A stretch of 64,000 bases of DNA. Origin: SIG299 sp045531955 (GTDB taxonomy: Bacteria; Bacillota; Clostridia; Lachnospirales; Lachnospiraceae). Shown piece after piece: positions 44,139 through 52,164 of this stretch; the first letter of the stretch is position 1, and each line of letters starts with the position of its first letter. Below the pieces are notes generated by a model. The model was not told the origin of the DNA and did no database searches. It saw only the letters and a list, made by a program, of their open reading frames with translations. Location: NCBI GenBank assembly GCA_045531955.1, contig JAZSFC010000024.1, positions 1 through 64,000 of the forward strand, in the 5' to 3' direction. Made by a program: the position numbers and the translations under genes.

Positions 44139-44762
44139 ATGCCATTCAAATTAATAAGAACTGATAGAAATAAAATGCGTGAGGCGCTGGAGGTTTACAT
44201 CGCTTCCCACTATGTAGAAGAAAACAGGGAAGAACGCCGTGCTCCGCTCTTTGCAATGCGGAAGGAAGCGAAAAAAGCAAGCTTCCTGCGCCCGATGGCG
44301 GTAAAAGACAGTTCACCAATGGAAGTACCGGAACTGTGCGAAATGCAGATGTCTGTGGCTCCAAATTACAGTGACTTCTTAGAGGACAATCAGTCTGCTC
44401 TGAAGGAGCGCATGAGTCATCTTTCGGATACGTTTCAGGAGTACCTTCTGTACCTGATTGAGTCCAAAGGGCTTACCAACGCAGAGGTTTACAAACGTGC
44501 CCTGATTACTAAGCAGCTTTTTTCCAAGATGAAGTTAAATCCGCAGTATCACCCGGATAAGGCCACGGCTATGCGGCTTTGTGTGGGCGCAGGGCTCAAC
44601 CTTGACGAAACCAAGGACTTGCTGGCCCGGGCCGGATATGCCCTGTCGCCTTGCGATAAACGGGACGTGATTTTCTCCTTCTTTATTGAGCATGAAGTGT
44701 ATGACATGATTGAAATTGATATTGCACTGGAAGAGCACGGACTGCCGTGTTTTATTGAATAA
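44139..44762 (+). CDS. Hypothetical protein with C-terminal HTH-like domain
   Basis: 207 residues. The first 85 residues are charged and probably flexible. The last 120 (FQEYLLYLIESKGLTNAEVYKRALITKQLFSKMKLNPQYHPDKATAMRLCVGAGLNLDETKDLLARAGYALSPCDKRD..., starting near residue 98) match a helical, lambda-repressor-like domain often seen at the C-terminus of Firmicute proteins, including some macro-domain proteins. I know no biochemical function. It lies between Fic and vWA genes and is followed by a terminator. Confidence 0.75.
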   Translation: MPFKLIRTDRNKMREALEVYIASHYVEENREERRAPLFAMRKEAKKASFLRPMAVKDSSPMEVPELCEMQMSVAPNYSDFLEDNQSALKERMSHLSDTFQEYLLYLIESKGLTNAEVYKRALITKQLFSKMKLNPQYHPDKATAMRLCVGAGLNLDETKDLLARAGYALSPCDKRDVIFSFFIEHEVYDMIEIDIALEEHGLPCFIE

Positions 44763-44777
44763 GAATAAGTTATTTTT

Positions 44778-44807
44778 AGGTCGCCGCCACGGCGACCTGA
44801 TTTTTTT
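44778..44807 (+). terminator. Terminator after the HTH-like gene
   Basis: AGGTCGCC (44778-44785) / GGCGACCT (44791-44798), five-base loop, then GATTTTTTT. Confidence 0.92.
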
Positions 44808-44890
44808 GCCCTTGTGTTAGAATGACCTCAGAAACAAGAAAACAGTGTTTTGCAGGGAAGAAAAAGTACCTGCGGAAAGCGAGGGCAAAC

Positions 44891-45553
44891 ATGAAAAAGA
44901 ATTTAACAGAAATCGTATTTATTTTGGACAGAAGTGGCTCCATGAGAGGGCTGGAAGCAGACACCATCGGAGGTTTCAACTCATTGATTGAACGGCAGAA
45001 AAAGGAAGAAGGGGAAGCGTATATTTCTACAGTGCTGTTTGACAATGAAACACAGGTACTGCATGACAGGGTTCCCCTTGATAAGGTGCGTCCGATGACG
45101 GAGGAAGACTATTTTGTGGGTGGCTGCACTGCACTTTTGGACGCGGTGGGCGGCGCCATCCATCACATTGGCAACGTACATAAGTATGCAAGGGAAGAGG
45201 ACCGTCCGGAAAAGACACTCTTTGTGATTACCACCGACGGTCAGGAAAACGCCAGCAGACAGTACAATTATGATAAGGTGAAGAAACTGGTAGAACGCCA
45301 AAAGGAACGCTTTGGTTGGGAATTTTTGTTCCTTGGCGCTAACATTGATGCTGTAAAGGAAGCGGGGCGCTTTGGCATTCAGGAAGACCGTACGGCAAAT
45401 TATGTGTGCGATGCGCAAGGTACCGAAGTGAATTACAGAGCACTGAATAAGGCCATCAGCAGAGTAAGAAGCTGTGAAAGCGTGGCATGCTGTGCTGATG
45501 CGCTGGGCGGTTGGAATGATGAGATTAAGGCGGATTATATGAAGAGAAGATAG
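44891..45553 (+). CDS. von Willebrand factor A (vWA) domain protein
   Basis: 220 residues from MKKNLTEIV, a single vWA fold. MIDAS residues are seen as FILDRSGSM (DxSxS, about residue 10), the Thr in GGCTALLDAVG (about 80) and TTDGQENAS (about 118). It is intracellular, with no signal or anchor. Small vWA proteins of this type often act with an ATPase or kinase partner; none is adjacent, and the closest neighbours are the HTH-like and zinc-binding proteins. An open frame extends 23 codons upstream without a ribosome-binding site; GAGGG precedes 44891. Confidence 0.88.
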   Translation: MKKNLTEIVFILDRSGSMRGLEADTIGGFNSLIERQKKEEGEAYISTVLFDNETQVLHDRVPLDKVRPMTEEDYFVGGCTALLDAVGGAIHHIGNVHKYAREEDRPEKTLFVITTDGQENASRQYNYDKVKKLVERQKERFGWEFLFLGANIDAVKEAGRFGIQEDRTANYVCDAQGTEVNYRALNKAISRVRSCESVACCADALGGWNDEIKADYMKRR

Positions 45554-45645
45554 AACAAGATTTCGACTACCTGTCCGTTTTATCGTACTTGTCCTGTGCT
45601 AAAATTGGGTTACAAGAAAACCAAATCGAAAGGAGCAGGAACAAT

Positions 45646-46260
45646 ATGAGAATGATGAGCATGCAGTCAAACAGCATGGTCTATCACCGGCCGGAATGCA
45701 GATACGCCCGAAAAATTTACAAGAGAAACCGAATGCAGCTACCGTGGCAGGACGCAGAGTGGAAGGGCTACCGCCCGTGCAAATGCTGTAACACCATGAA
45801 GTTCTTGTACGGGCTGGAGCAGGATGCCATCGAAGCCTTTTGCAAGCAACAGCACAACATGGATGCGGACTTTGTAAACAACGAAGTTTATGTCAGAACA
45901 GATGTGGGTTGTTGGAAAATTCACTACAAAGCCAAGGAGCAGAAGTTTATCCTGTTCCACAGAAATTATGTGAAGGGACATATTGCACTGGAGGATGTGG
46001 AAAAGGTGCCGTATCACCGCCAGAGAGACATGCACGAGGCGGGCAGTATCATGCGAATGCTGCGGTACATACAGGGGCACGATGAGTTCCGCCAATTTGG
46101 TCCGGCAGACTACCGTCAGATGCCACGGCGTACCAGACAGCAACGCCACTACTACAATTCCGCAAAGCGCCTGCAGGAAAAGCGCACCGCACGCCGTCTG
46201 GATTCCCTGTTCCTGATGATTGAGAAAAAAGAAGGCATTAAGCAGTTGTCCATGTGTTAA
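45646..46260 (+). CDS. Hypothetical protein with Ada-like zinc-binding N-terminus
   Basis: 204 residues. The N-terminal 45 residues show MVYHRPECRYARKIYKRNR followed by GYRPCKCC, the H-x-P-x-C...PCxxC pattern of Ada-type metal-binding modules. A similar one closes the lipoprotein at 48668-50104 (FHYPGC...DPCGNC). The middle (EVYVRTDVGCWKIHYKAKEQKFILFHRNY) is a beta-rich region of unknown fold, and the C-terminus is very basic (RRTRQQRHYYNSAKRLQEKRTARR), suggesting RNA or DNA contact (inference). AAGGAGCAGG precedes the ATG. Confidence 0.72.
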   Translation: MRMMSMQSNSMVYHRPECRYARKIYKRNRMQLPWQDAEWKGYRPCKCCNTMKFLYGLEQDAIEAFCKQQHNMDADFVNNEVYVRTDVGCWKIHYKAKEQKFILFHRNYVKGHIALEDVEKVPYHRQRDMHEAGSIMRMLRYIQGHDEFRQFGPADYRQMPRRTRQQRHYYNSAKRLQEKRTARRLDSLFLMIEKKEGIKQLSMC

Positions 46261-46280
46261 GGAAGAAAAGGAGGCATCAT

Positions 46281-46937
46281 ATGTCGCAGAAATCTAATAA
46301 AAAAATCACATGTCCCGATTGCGGGCAGGAAGCAGACTTCACCCTGTGGAGAAGTATCAACACTATGTTAGACCCGGAGATGAAAGAAAAGGTGAGAACC
46401 AGGGAGGCGTTCTCTTTTCGCTGCCCGGAATGCGGCAAGGTTGTAAATATAGATTACGGTTTTCTGTATCATCAAATGGAAGACGAGATGATGATTTACT
46501 ATGTATCCAGGGAGGAAGATGTTAAGCAGGTGTATGATATGTTCCGCGGAAACGGTAAAATGGCAGAGATAACGGAAGGAATGCCAAGTAATTACCTGTA
46601 CCGGATTGTCCGGTCGCAAAATGACTTGCGGGAAAAACTGGCTATTTTTGACGCCGGCCTGGATGACCGGGTAATTGAACTGGCAAAGCTGTTTTATGCA
46701 GGCAAATATTTCAGTGAGCATCCGGAGGCTGAATCGGATGTGGTATACTTCCGCCCGGAGGAGATGGAACTTGTATTTTTTCGCGAGGGTAAACCGGTAG
46801 CAACCGGTTCCATGAGCAAAGATTTCTATGACATGGTTGCAGAGCAATATATAGCGGGGCGTCCGGCACTGCGGGAGGATGATATCATCATTGACATGGA
46901 TTGGGCGTATAACGTGATCCGGGAGAAGACGGAGTGA
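46281..46937 (+). CDS. CpXC-domain protein
   Basis: 218 residues from MSQKSNKK. The zinc-binding CpXC pattern is visible at ITCPDCGQEADFTLWRSIN (about residue 9) and FRCPECGKVVNIDYGFLYH (about 43). A helical, acidic remainder follows, without recognisable catalytic residues. CpXC proteins are widespread in Firmicutes and uncharacterised. AAGGAGG six bases upstream fixes the ATG at 46281, 21 bases after the preceding stop, so it is co-transcribed with the Ada-like gene. Confidence 0.85.
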   Translation: MSQKSNKKITCPDCGQEADFTLWRSINTMLDPEMKEKVRTREAFSFRCPECGKVVNIDYGFLYHQMEDEMMIYYVSREEDVKQVYDMFRGNGKMAEITEGMPSNYLYRIVRSQNDLREKLAIFDAGLDDRVIELAKLFYAGKYFSEHPEAESDVVYFRPEEMELVFFREGKPVATGSMSKDFYDMVAEQYIAGRPALREDDIIIDMDWAYNVIREKTE

Positions 46938-46993
46938 GTTGAGGGAAAGCAGCGAAAGAAGGTAAAACATCGTCGATGCGGTAGGAGGCAGCA

Positions 46994-47173
46994 ATGAGTA
47001 AACGTAATAGGCAAGGAAAATTAGGATGCGTATTTTGGCTTGCATTTTTAGTGTTGTTTATTATTATGATTTCTTCCGGTGTAAGTGCAAAAGCATTTTT
47101 TATCTGGGTTGGAATTTTTGTAGTTGTAATTGCAGTTGCGGTTTTGATACAGGAAAAACGGAAGAAAAAGTAG
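46994..47173 (+). CDS. 59-residue two-helix membrane protein
   Basis: Short frame starting ATG after GTAGGAGGCAGCA, a strong ribosome-binding site. The product has a basic start (MSKRNRQGK), two hydrophobic helices (CVFWLAFLVLFIIMISS and AFFIWVGIFVVVIAVAVLI) and a basic tail EKRKKK. It overlaps a longer frame at 47026-47334, which has no ribosome-binding site. It lies 57 bases after the CpXC gene. No family is recognised. Confidence 0.65.
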   Translation: MSKRNRQGKLGCVFWLAFLVLFIIMISSGVSAKAFFIWVGIFVVVIAVAVLIQEKRKKK

Positions 47174-47348
47174 GACGAAGAGAAGCATTCCGGCAGATGG
47201 GAAGGAAACTTGTGCCGGAGTGCTTTTTGTGGTTAAAAATGGAAAAGTTTCGCGGGACATTACAGAAAAAGTGGGGAAGAAGTCAAAGAGAGATGGAAGG
47301 ACTTCTGAAAGGACAAGAAAGTATTAGATTGTAAGATTAGTATCCTTT

Positions 47349-48425
47349 TTGTTTGCTTTTGCTAGAAAACTGGAATATAATAATAACTATGTGAAAAGTG
47401 ATGATATTTTAAAAGATATGTGCGGGACTATTGAATCTTCACGAAAGGCTGCTTACCAAGCGGTGAATACCGCACTTGTGCAGAGAAACTGGCTGATAGG
47501 ATATCGTATTTCAGAGGAAGAATTACAAGGCGAAACAAGGGCAGAATATGGGCAGGAAGTTATTAAGAACATATCAAAAGAATTGACATCCATGTATGGA
47601 AAAGGCTATGCAAAGTCTAATCTTTACAGTTTCTATTCTTTTTATAAGACCTTCCCAAACATTTTCCAGACACTGTCTGGAAAATCTATGCCGTTGTTAT
47701 CATGGTCGCATTATCAGATGTTGTTGCAGGTTAAAGATGCAGAAGCAAGAGAATGGTATGCAAAAGAAGCCACAGAACAAACTTGGAGTGTTCGTACCCT
47801 TCAACGCAACATTTCTTCCCAGTACTACTATCGTATGCTTCAAACACAGCGACAGGACCTTGTAGAAAAGGAAATGAAGGAGCTGACTTCGGACTATCAG
47901 AATGATAAGTATGAGTTCATTAAGAATCCGGTAATTGCAGAGTTTTTAGGTTTTTCTCAGGATGCCGATTTTACAGAGAGCGGTCTTGAAAAGAGCATTC
48001 TTTCAAATTTACAGAAGTTTCTTATGGAACTTGGAAAGGGCTATGCTTTTGTTGCAAGACAGCAGCATATTCATACGGAAAAGCAGGATTATTATATTGA
48101 CCTTGTGTTTTACAACTACATTTTGAAGTGCTTTGTTTTAATTGATTTGAAGATGGAGAAGATTTCTCATCAGGATGTAGGACAGATGGATATGTATATC
48201 CGGATGTATGATGATTTAAAGCGCAATGAAGGAGATAATCCGACTATTGGCATTGTGCTTTGCGCGGATACGGATGAGGACATTACACGCTATTCTGTTA
48301 TGCATGGAAATGAACAGTTATTTGCTTCGAAATACAAGTTATATTTGCCTACGGAAGAAGAATTAAAGGCTGAGATTAAAGCGCAGAAAGCAATGTTTTA
48401 TTTGCAACAGCAAGAGAAAAAGTGA
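47349..48425 (+). CDS. DUF1016/YhcG-type PDDEXK nuclease
   Basis: At most 358 residues; the exact start is uncertain (TTG at 47349, GTG at 47391 or ATG at 47419), with no convincing ribosome-binding site. The N-terminal helical DUF1016 domain is complete from ESSRKAAYQAVNTALVQRNWLIGYRI (about residue 29). The C-terminal nuclease shows YIDLVFYNYILKCFVLIDLKMEKIS (about 245-270), where the Asp and the Asp-x-Lys correspond to the PDDEXK active site, then GQMDMYIRMYDD. These proteins are often found near restriction-modification or other defence genes; no methylase is present here. A small RNA gene follows. Confidence 0.87.
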   Translation: MFAFARKLEYNNNYVKSDDILKDMCGTIESSRKAAYQAVNTALVQRNWLIGYRISEEELQGETRAEYGQEVIKNISKELTSMYGKGYAKSNLYSFYSFYKTFPNIFQTLSGKSMPLLSWSHYQMLLQVKDAEAREWYAKEATEQTWSVRTLQRNISSQYYYRMLQTQRQDLVEKEMKELTSDYQNDKYEFIKNPVIAEFLGFSQDADFTESGLEKSILSNLQKFLMELGKGYAFVARQQHIHTEKQDYYIDLVFYNYILKCFVLIDLKMEKISHQDVGQMDMYIRMYDDLKRNEGDNPTIGIVLCADTDEDITRYSVMHGNEQLFASKYKLYLPTEEELKAEIKAQKAMFYLQQQEKK

Positions 48426-48459
48426 GCGATAAAATGAGTGATAATTTACGAATAAAAGA

Positions 48460-48488
48460 TTGAAAAAATAAAAGCCATATGCTATAAT
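48460..48488 (+). promoter_or_regulatory. Strong promoter of a small RNA
   Basis: TTGAAA (48460-48465), exactly 17 bases, TATAAT (48483-48488). No coding frame with a ribosome-binding site starts downstream before the terminator. Confidence 0.75.
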
Positions 48489-48494
48489 CAAGAC

Positions 48495-48597
48495 ATAAAA
48501 GGAGCAACCGCCACACAAGGTGGTTAGCCTCGAAAAGTTAAGTTTATGATAAACTCACCTAATACCCGCTAAGTACATAGGTGAGTTTATTTATTCT
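48495..48597 (+). ncRNA. Probable small regulatory RNA of about 100 nt
   Basis: It follows a near-consensus promoter and ends in a perfect ten-base terminator stem, AAACTCACCT (48551-48560) / AGGTGAGTTT (48579-48588), then ATTTATTCTT. The body contains a small stem AACCGCC..GGTGGTT (48515-48535) and TTAGCCTCGAAAAGTTAAG. The architecture resembles the antitoxin RNAs of type I (Fst/holin-like) toxin-antitoxin loci of Firmicutes, but no toxin frame is seen on either strand beside it. The assignment as a transcript is fairly strong; the class is not. Confidence 0.6.
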
Positions 48598-48605
48598 TGA
48601 CAATC

Positions 48606-48631
48606 AAAAAGTGCGAGCATTCGCACTTTTT
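48606..48631. terminator. Second hairpin terminator before the ComEC-like gene
   Basis: AAAAAGTGCGA (48606-48616) / TCGCACTTTTT (48621-48631): perfect eleven-base stem with A- and T-runs, so it works in either direction. Confidence 0.8.
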
Positions 48632-48667
48632 GTTGTATTCGCTTGTTGTTAAATACGGAGTTAAACA

Positions 48668-50104
48668 ATGAAAAGAAAAGTCACTCAATTTATCTATATA
48701 TGTATGTTGTTATTAGGCTTATCCGCCTGCACATCTCCATCTACCGTACCAGATAATTCAGGAATAGAGGCAACAATAACGGCTACGCCAACCATGGCAC
48801 CAACGGCAACAAATGCTCCAACGGCAACGCCAATCGGGCAACCGTCTGTTTCAACCATCACCCTCGTTCCAACCGTAACACCTCTCCCGACATCGGAGCC
48901 GCTACCAACCATAACCTGGGTACCAACCGTAACGCCAATTGCAACCTTGGCACCGACGAGTTCTCCTACTCCTGCGCCTACTGCAACCTTGGCTCCTACG
49001 AGTACCCCAACCCCTCTGCCTACGCAACCTCCGGCAGAGTCATCCACCTTCTCCCTCACCTACCTCGACGTGGGGCAAGGCGATGCGGCAATCATTTCTT
49101 GTGACGGACATTATATGCTCATCGATGGTGGTGACAGCAGCTGTTCGGATGAGATGTATTCCTACCTAAAGCGGAACAGAATTTCCTACCTGGACATCGT
49201 TGTAGCGTCCCATGCCCATGTGGACCATGTAGGCGGCTTGTCCGGTGCGCTAAATTACGCCAAGGCAGGGCTGATACTTTGTCCGGTAACTGAATATGAC
49301 ACGGACGCATTCCGTGATTTTGTAAAATATGCGAAGAAAAACGGACCGGGTATTACGGTGCCGAAGAAAAGAGATACCTATGCCCTGGGCAGCGCTACAG
49401 TTACTATTTTGGGACTTAATGCGGGAGAAGGAAATGATTCTTCCATTATTTTGAGTGTCACCTATCAGGACCGGGTGTTCCTGTTCACCGGGGATGCGGA
49501 GCGAGAGGCGGAGCAGGCAGTGCTTGCGGACTGTCCGGAACTTCTGACAGCCTACGGGTTAAAGGTTGGGCATCACGGAAGTGCAGATGCTACTACTTAT
49601 CCGTTCCTGCGTGAAATCATGCCTACGATAGCAGTGATTTCCTGCGGCGCGGGCAATCCTTACGGCCATCCGACGGACAATACATTAAGTCGTTTGCGGG
49701 ATGCGGAAGTCACCGTGTACCGTACCGACCTGCATGGTGATATCACCATCGGTTTTGACGGCAATGAGTGGTCGGTTACTACGGAAAAGACAGCCTCCGA
49801 AGAGGATGTGTTCACTCCAGGTAAGGATTTCAATTTTACAGGCCAGGGTTCCGGAGATGATAGCAGCAATATCGGCAGCAGCGATGATGTTACCCGTGGT
49901 GACGGCAGTGATAACGGCAATGAAGATAACAGCAATACTACCGGCATGGACTATATCGCTAACAAAAACACGAAGAAATTTCATTATCCGGGTTGTAAGA
50001 GCGTCAAGCAGATGAGTGAGAAAAATAAGAAATTTTTCTACGATGTTACCAGGGATTATATGATAGAGCAGGGGTATGACCCTTGCGGAAACTGCGATCC
50101 GTGA
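48668..50104 (+). CDS. ComEC-like metallo-beta-lactamase-fold lipoprotein
   Basis: 478 residues. Lipoprotein signal peptide with lipobox LSAC (cleavage before Cys about 21). A Thr/Pro linker of about 95 residues follows, built of TPT/PTAT repeats. The MBL domain (about 128-365) has TYLDVGQGDAAI, the metal motif SHAHVDHVGG (about 180), FTGDAE (about 275) and KVGHHGSADAT (about 302). This is the hydrolase part of ComEC/Rec2 without the channel, expected outside the membrane; such proteins may be nucleases or phosphodiesterases. A Ser/Asp/Asn-rich spacer leads to an Ada-like tail (FHYPGC...GYDPCGNC). GGAG precedes the ATG. Confidence 0.9.
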   Translation: MKRKVTQFIYICMLLLGLSACTSPSTVPDNSGIEATITATPTMAPTATNAPTATPIGQPSVSTITLVPTVTPLPTSEPLPTITWVPTVTPIATLAPTSSPTPAPTATLAPTSTPTPLPTQPPAESSTFSLTYLDVGQGDAAIISCDGHYMLIDGGDSSCSDEMYSYLKRNRISYLDIVVASHAHVDHVGGLSGALNYAKAGLILCPVTEYDTDAFRDFVKYAKKNGPGITVPKKRDTYALGSATVTILGLNAGEGNDSSIILSVTYQDRVFLFTGDAEREAEQAVLADCPELLTAYGLKVGHHGSADATTYPFLREIMPTIAVISCGAGNPYGHPTDNTLSRLRDAEVTVYRTDLHGDITIGFDGNEWSVTTEKTASEEDVFTPGKDFNFTGQGSGDDSSNIGSSDDVTRGDGSDNGNEDNSNTTGMDYIANKNTKKFHYPGCKSVKQMSEKNKKFFYDVTRDYMIEQGYDPCGNCDP

Positions 50105-50140
50105 GAAATGATTATAAAATCAAAATAAAAAACAAAAGGA

Positions 50141-50191
50141 ACCCTTCTTATTTTGAATTGCATTGACAAATCAAAATAAGAAGGGTATTAT
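50141..50191 (+). promoter_or_regulatory. Promoter with large palindromic operator for the second Fic gene
   Basis: TTGACA (50163-50168), 17 bases, TATTAT (50186-50191). A perfect 16-base inverted repeat, ACCCTTCTTATTTTGA (50141-50156) and its complement (50171-50186), encloses the -35 box and fills the spacer. Further TCAAAAT motifs lie at 50119-50125 (direct) and inverted at 50201-50207. Confidence 0.75.
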
Positions 50192-50223
50192 TATAGTGTA
50201 ATTTTGATTTGGAGGCGATGTTT

Positions 50224-51357
50224 ATGCAAAGAGCAGGAGAATATATAAGCAATTTAAGCGGTGAAGCAATGTATAAATCTTTTAGACCTACACCATTGCC
50301 ACCTGAAATTGATATAGATAGTGAAATGGTTTCTCTTTTGACAGGTGCAACCAAGGCATTGACAACATTAGATACGCTATCTTCATATATTCCAAATATG
50401 AACTTATTTGTGTCAATGTATGTTCGTAAAGAAGCCTTATTATCATCACAAATCGAAGGTACACAAGCAACTCTTGAAGATGTTTTGGATCCGCTGATTG
50501 AAAAGAACGCTAATCAAAATGTGGCGGATGTTGTGAATTATATTAAAGCAACAGAGTTTGCTCTTGAACGAATGAAGACACTTCCGCTTTGTAACAGGTT
50601 GATTAAGGAAACACACGGAGTTTTAATGTCCGGTGTCCGGGGACAGGAAAAAAGTCCGGGTGAGTTTAGAATATCTCAAAACTGGATTGGTGCTGCAGGC
50701 TCCTCTATTAAAAATGCACGATACATTCCGCCGAATCCGGAAGATATGATAAATGCCATGTCTGATTTGGAAAAGTATATCAATTCCGATGATTCTATGG
50801 ATTTGCTTATTCAAGTAGCGCTGCTTCATTATCAATTTGAAACTATTCATCCATTTCTTGATGGCAATGGTCGTGTTGGCAGACTTTTAATCACTTTATT
50901 TCTGATGGAGAAAAAAGTATTAAATTCCCCGGCGCTGTATATATCGTATTATCTCAAAAAAAACCGTATCGAGTATTACGACCGCATGAGCGAAGTGCGC
51001 AATAAAGATAATTACGAGCAGTGGATCAAATTTTTCTTAAATGCTATAAAAGAATCTGCGGAGGAATCAGTTGATACAATCAAAAAACTCTCAGCGCTTC
51101 ATGAAGTAAACATTGAAAAGATAAATGCTATGGGTAGAGCTGCAAAGAATGCCCGAGCCGTTTTTGATTACCTTGAGCAAAACCCGATTATTGATATTGG
51201 AAAAACAGCGAGAGAATTAAATCTTGCCTTTAGTACGGTGTCACTTGCGGTAAGCAGACTTGTGGACTCGGGAATTTTGATTCAAACCAATAACGCAAAT
51301 CGTAATCGTGTATTTGCATATGAGGAGTATCTTACAATACTTCGAAAAGACACATAA
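50224..51357 (+). CDS. Fic-domain protein with C-terminal winged helix
   Basis: 377 residues from MQRAGEY; GGAGG eight bases upstream selects this ATG over the one at 50209. N-terminal Fic_N region (YKSFRPTPLPPEI...), inhibitory-helix motif SSQIEGTQAT (about residue 75, matching [S/T]xxxE[G/N]), and the Fic core HPFLDGNGRVGR (about 215) complete. The C-terminus (ARAVFDYLEQNPIIDIGKTARELNLAFSTVSLAVSRLVDSGIL, starting near 307) is a clear winged helix-turn-helix. Together with the operator at 50141-50186 this suggests an autoregulated Fic enzyme. It is 20 bases upstream of the YgjP-type gene. Confidence 0.92.
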   Translation: MQRAGEYISNLSGEAMYKSFRPTPLPPEIDIDSEMVSLLTGATKALTTLDTLSSYIPNMNLFVSMYVRKEALLSSQIEGTQATLEDVLDPLIEKNANQNVADVVNYIKATEFALERMKTLPLCNRLIKETHGVLMSGVRGQEKSPGEFRISQNWIGAAGSSIKNARYIPPNPEDMINAMSDLEKYINSDDSMDLLIQVALLHYQFETIHPFLDGNGRVGRLLITLFLMEKKVLNSPALYISYYLKKNRIEYYDRMSEVRNKDNYEQWIKFFLNAIKESAEESVDTIKKLSALHEVNIEKINAMGRAAKNARAVFDYLEQNPIIDIGKTARELNLAFSTVSLAVSRLVDSGILIQTNNANRNRVFAYEEYLTILRKDT

Positions 51358-51377
51358 CAAAGAATAAAGGAGCCTCC

Positions 51378-52139
51378 ATGACCTTCCCTCTTACCATCAC
51401 CCGCAAAAAAATAAAGAACATGTACCTTCGTGTTCACCCGGATGGCACTGTTACCGTATCTGCGCCAAAACGTCTTTCCGATAAGGCAATCTGTGAGTTT
51501 GTAAATTCCAAAGCCGACTGGATAGCGGCGCAGCTGAAAAAAATAGAGGAAAGAAAAGGGGCAGGGCAGCAGGCCGGTATAAAGCAGTCGGCAGAACCTA
51601 CTTATCTTTCCGGAGAAATACATTATTACTGGGGATGCCCATGCAAGCTCTTGGTGGAAGAAACTACAGGAAAAAGTCAAGTGGAATTTGTAGAAAATCC
51701 GCACTTTGGTGAGGAGGTCTCACCGGAGAAAAGTGTGCAAGCTCAAAATGACAACTCCATCTTCGGTATTCTTTATATGCATGCCCCTACCAACAGTACC
51801 ATGGAGCAGCGGAAGCAGTTGCTGAATGAGTTCTACCGCAAAAAACTGAAGCTGGTGATTCCGGAACTGATGGAGAAGTATGCCGCTATCGTGGGCAAGG
51901 CGCCTGTAGAATGGCGTATCCGCGACATGAAAACCCGCTGGGGTACCTGCAATACCAAGGACAAACGTATCTGGCTGTCCCTGCATTTGGCGAAAAAGCA
52001 TCCGGATTGCTTGGAATATGTTATTGCCCATGAATTGACCCACCTGCATGTGCCAAACCACAGCAAGGAGTTCTGGGCGCGGATGGATGTATATTATCCG
52101 GAGTGGAAAGAGGTCCGCAAATTGTTAAACGAAAGATAA
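51378..52139 (+). CDS. YgjP-type (DUF45) metallopeptidase-like protein
   Basis: 253 residues. The C-terminal zincin motif is HELTHLHVPNHSKEFW (HExxH plus a downstream His, about residue 218), preceded by RDMKTRWGTCN (about 180), both diagnostic of the YgjP/SprT-like fold. The N-terminal 45 residues (YLRVHPDGTVTVSAPKRLSDKAICEFVNSKADWI) match the family start. A variable insert lies in the middle (about 95-140). In other genomes this gene is often near restriction systems, but no direct function is established. AAAGGAG precedes the ATG. Confidence 0.9.
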   Translation: MTFPLTITRKKIKNMYLRVHPDGTVTVSAPKRLSDKAICEFVNSKADWIAAQLKKIEERKGAGQQAGIKQSAEPTYLSGEIHYYWGCPCKLLVEETTGKSQVEFVENPHFGEEVSPEKSVQAQNDNSIFGILYMHAPTNSTMEQRKQLLNEFYRKKLKLVIPELMEKYAAIVGKAPVEWRIRDMKTRWGTCNTKDKRIWLSLHLAKKHPDCLEYVIAHELTHLHVPNHSKEFWARMDVYYPEWKEVRKLLNER

Positions 52140-52164
52140 GTGAGCCCAAACAAAGGAGAATTGT

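Noticed and set aside
47026..47334. 102-codon open frame next to the CpXC gene
   Set aside because: No ribosome-binding site; it overlaps the 59-codon frame at 46994, which has one and encodes sensible membrane helices.
48770..49030. Short repeated ACCG/ACG-rich DNA that looks like a repeat array
   Set aside because: It encodes the Thr/Pro linker of the ComEC-like lipoprotein; there are no constant repeats with unique spacers, so it is not CRISPR.
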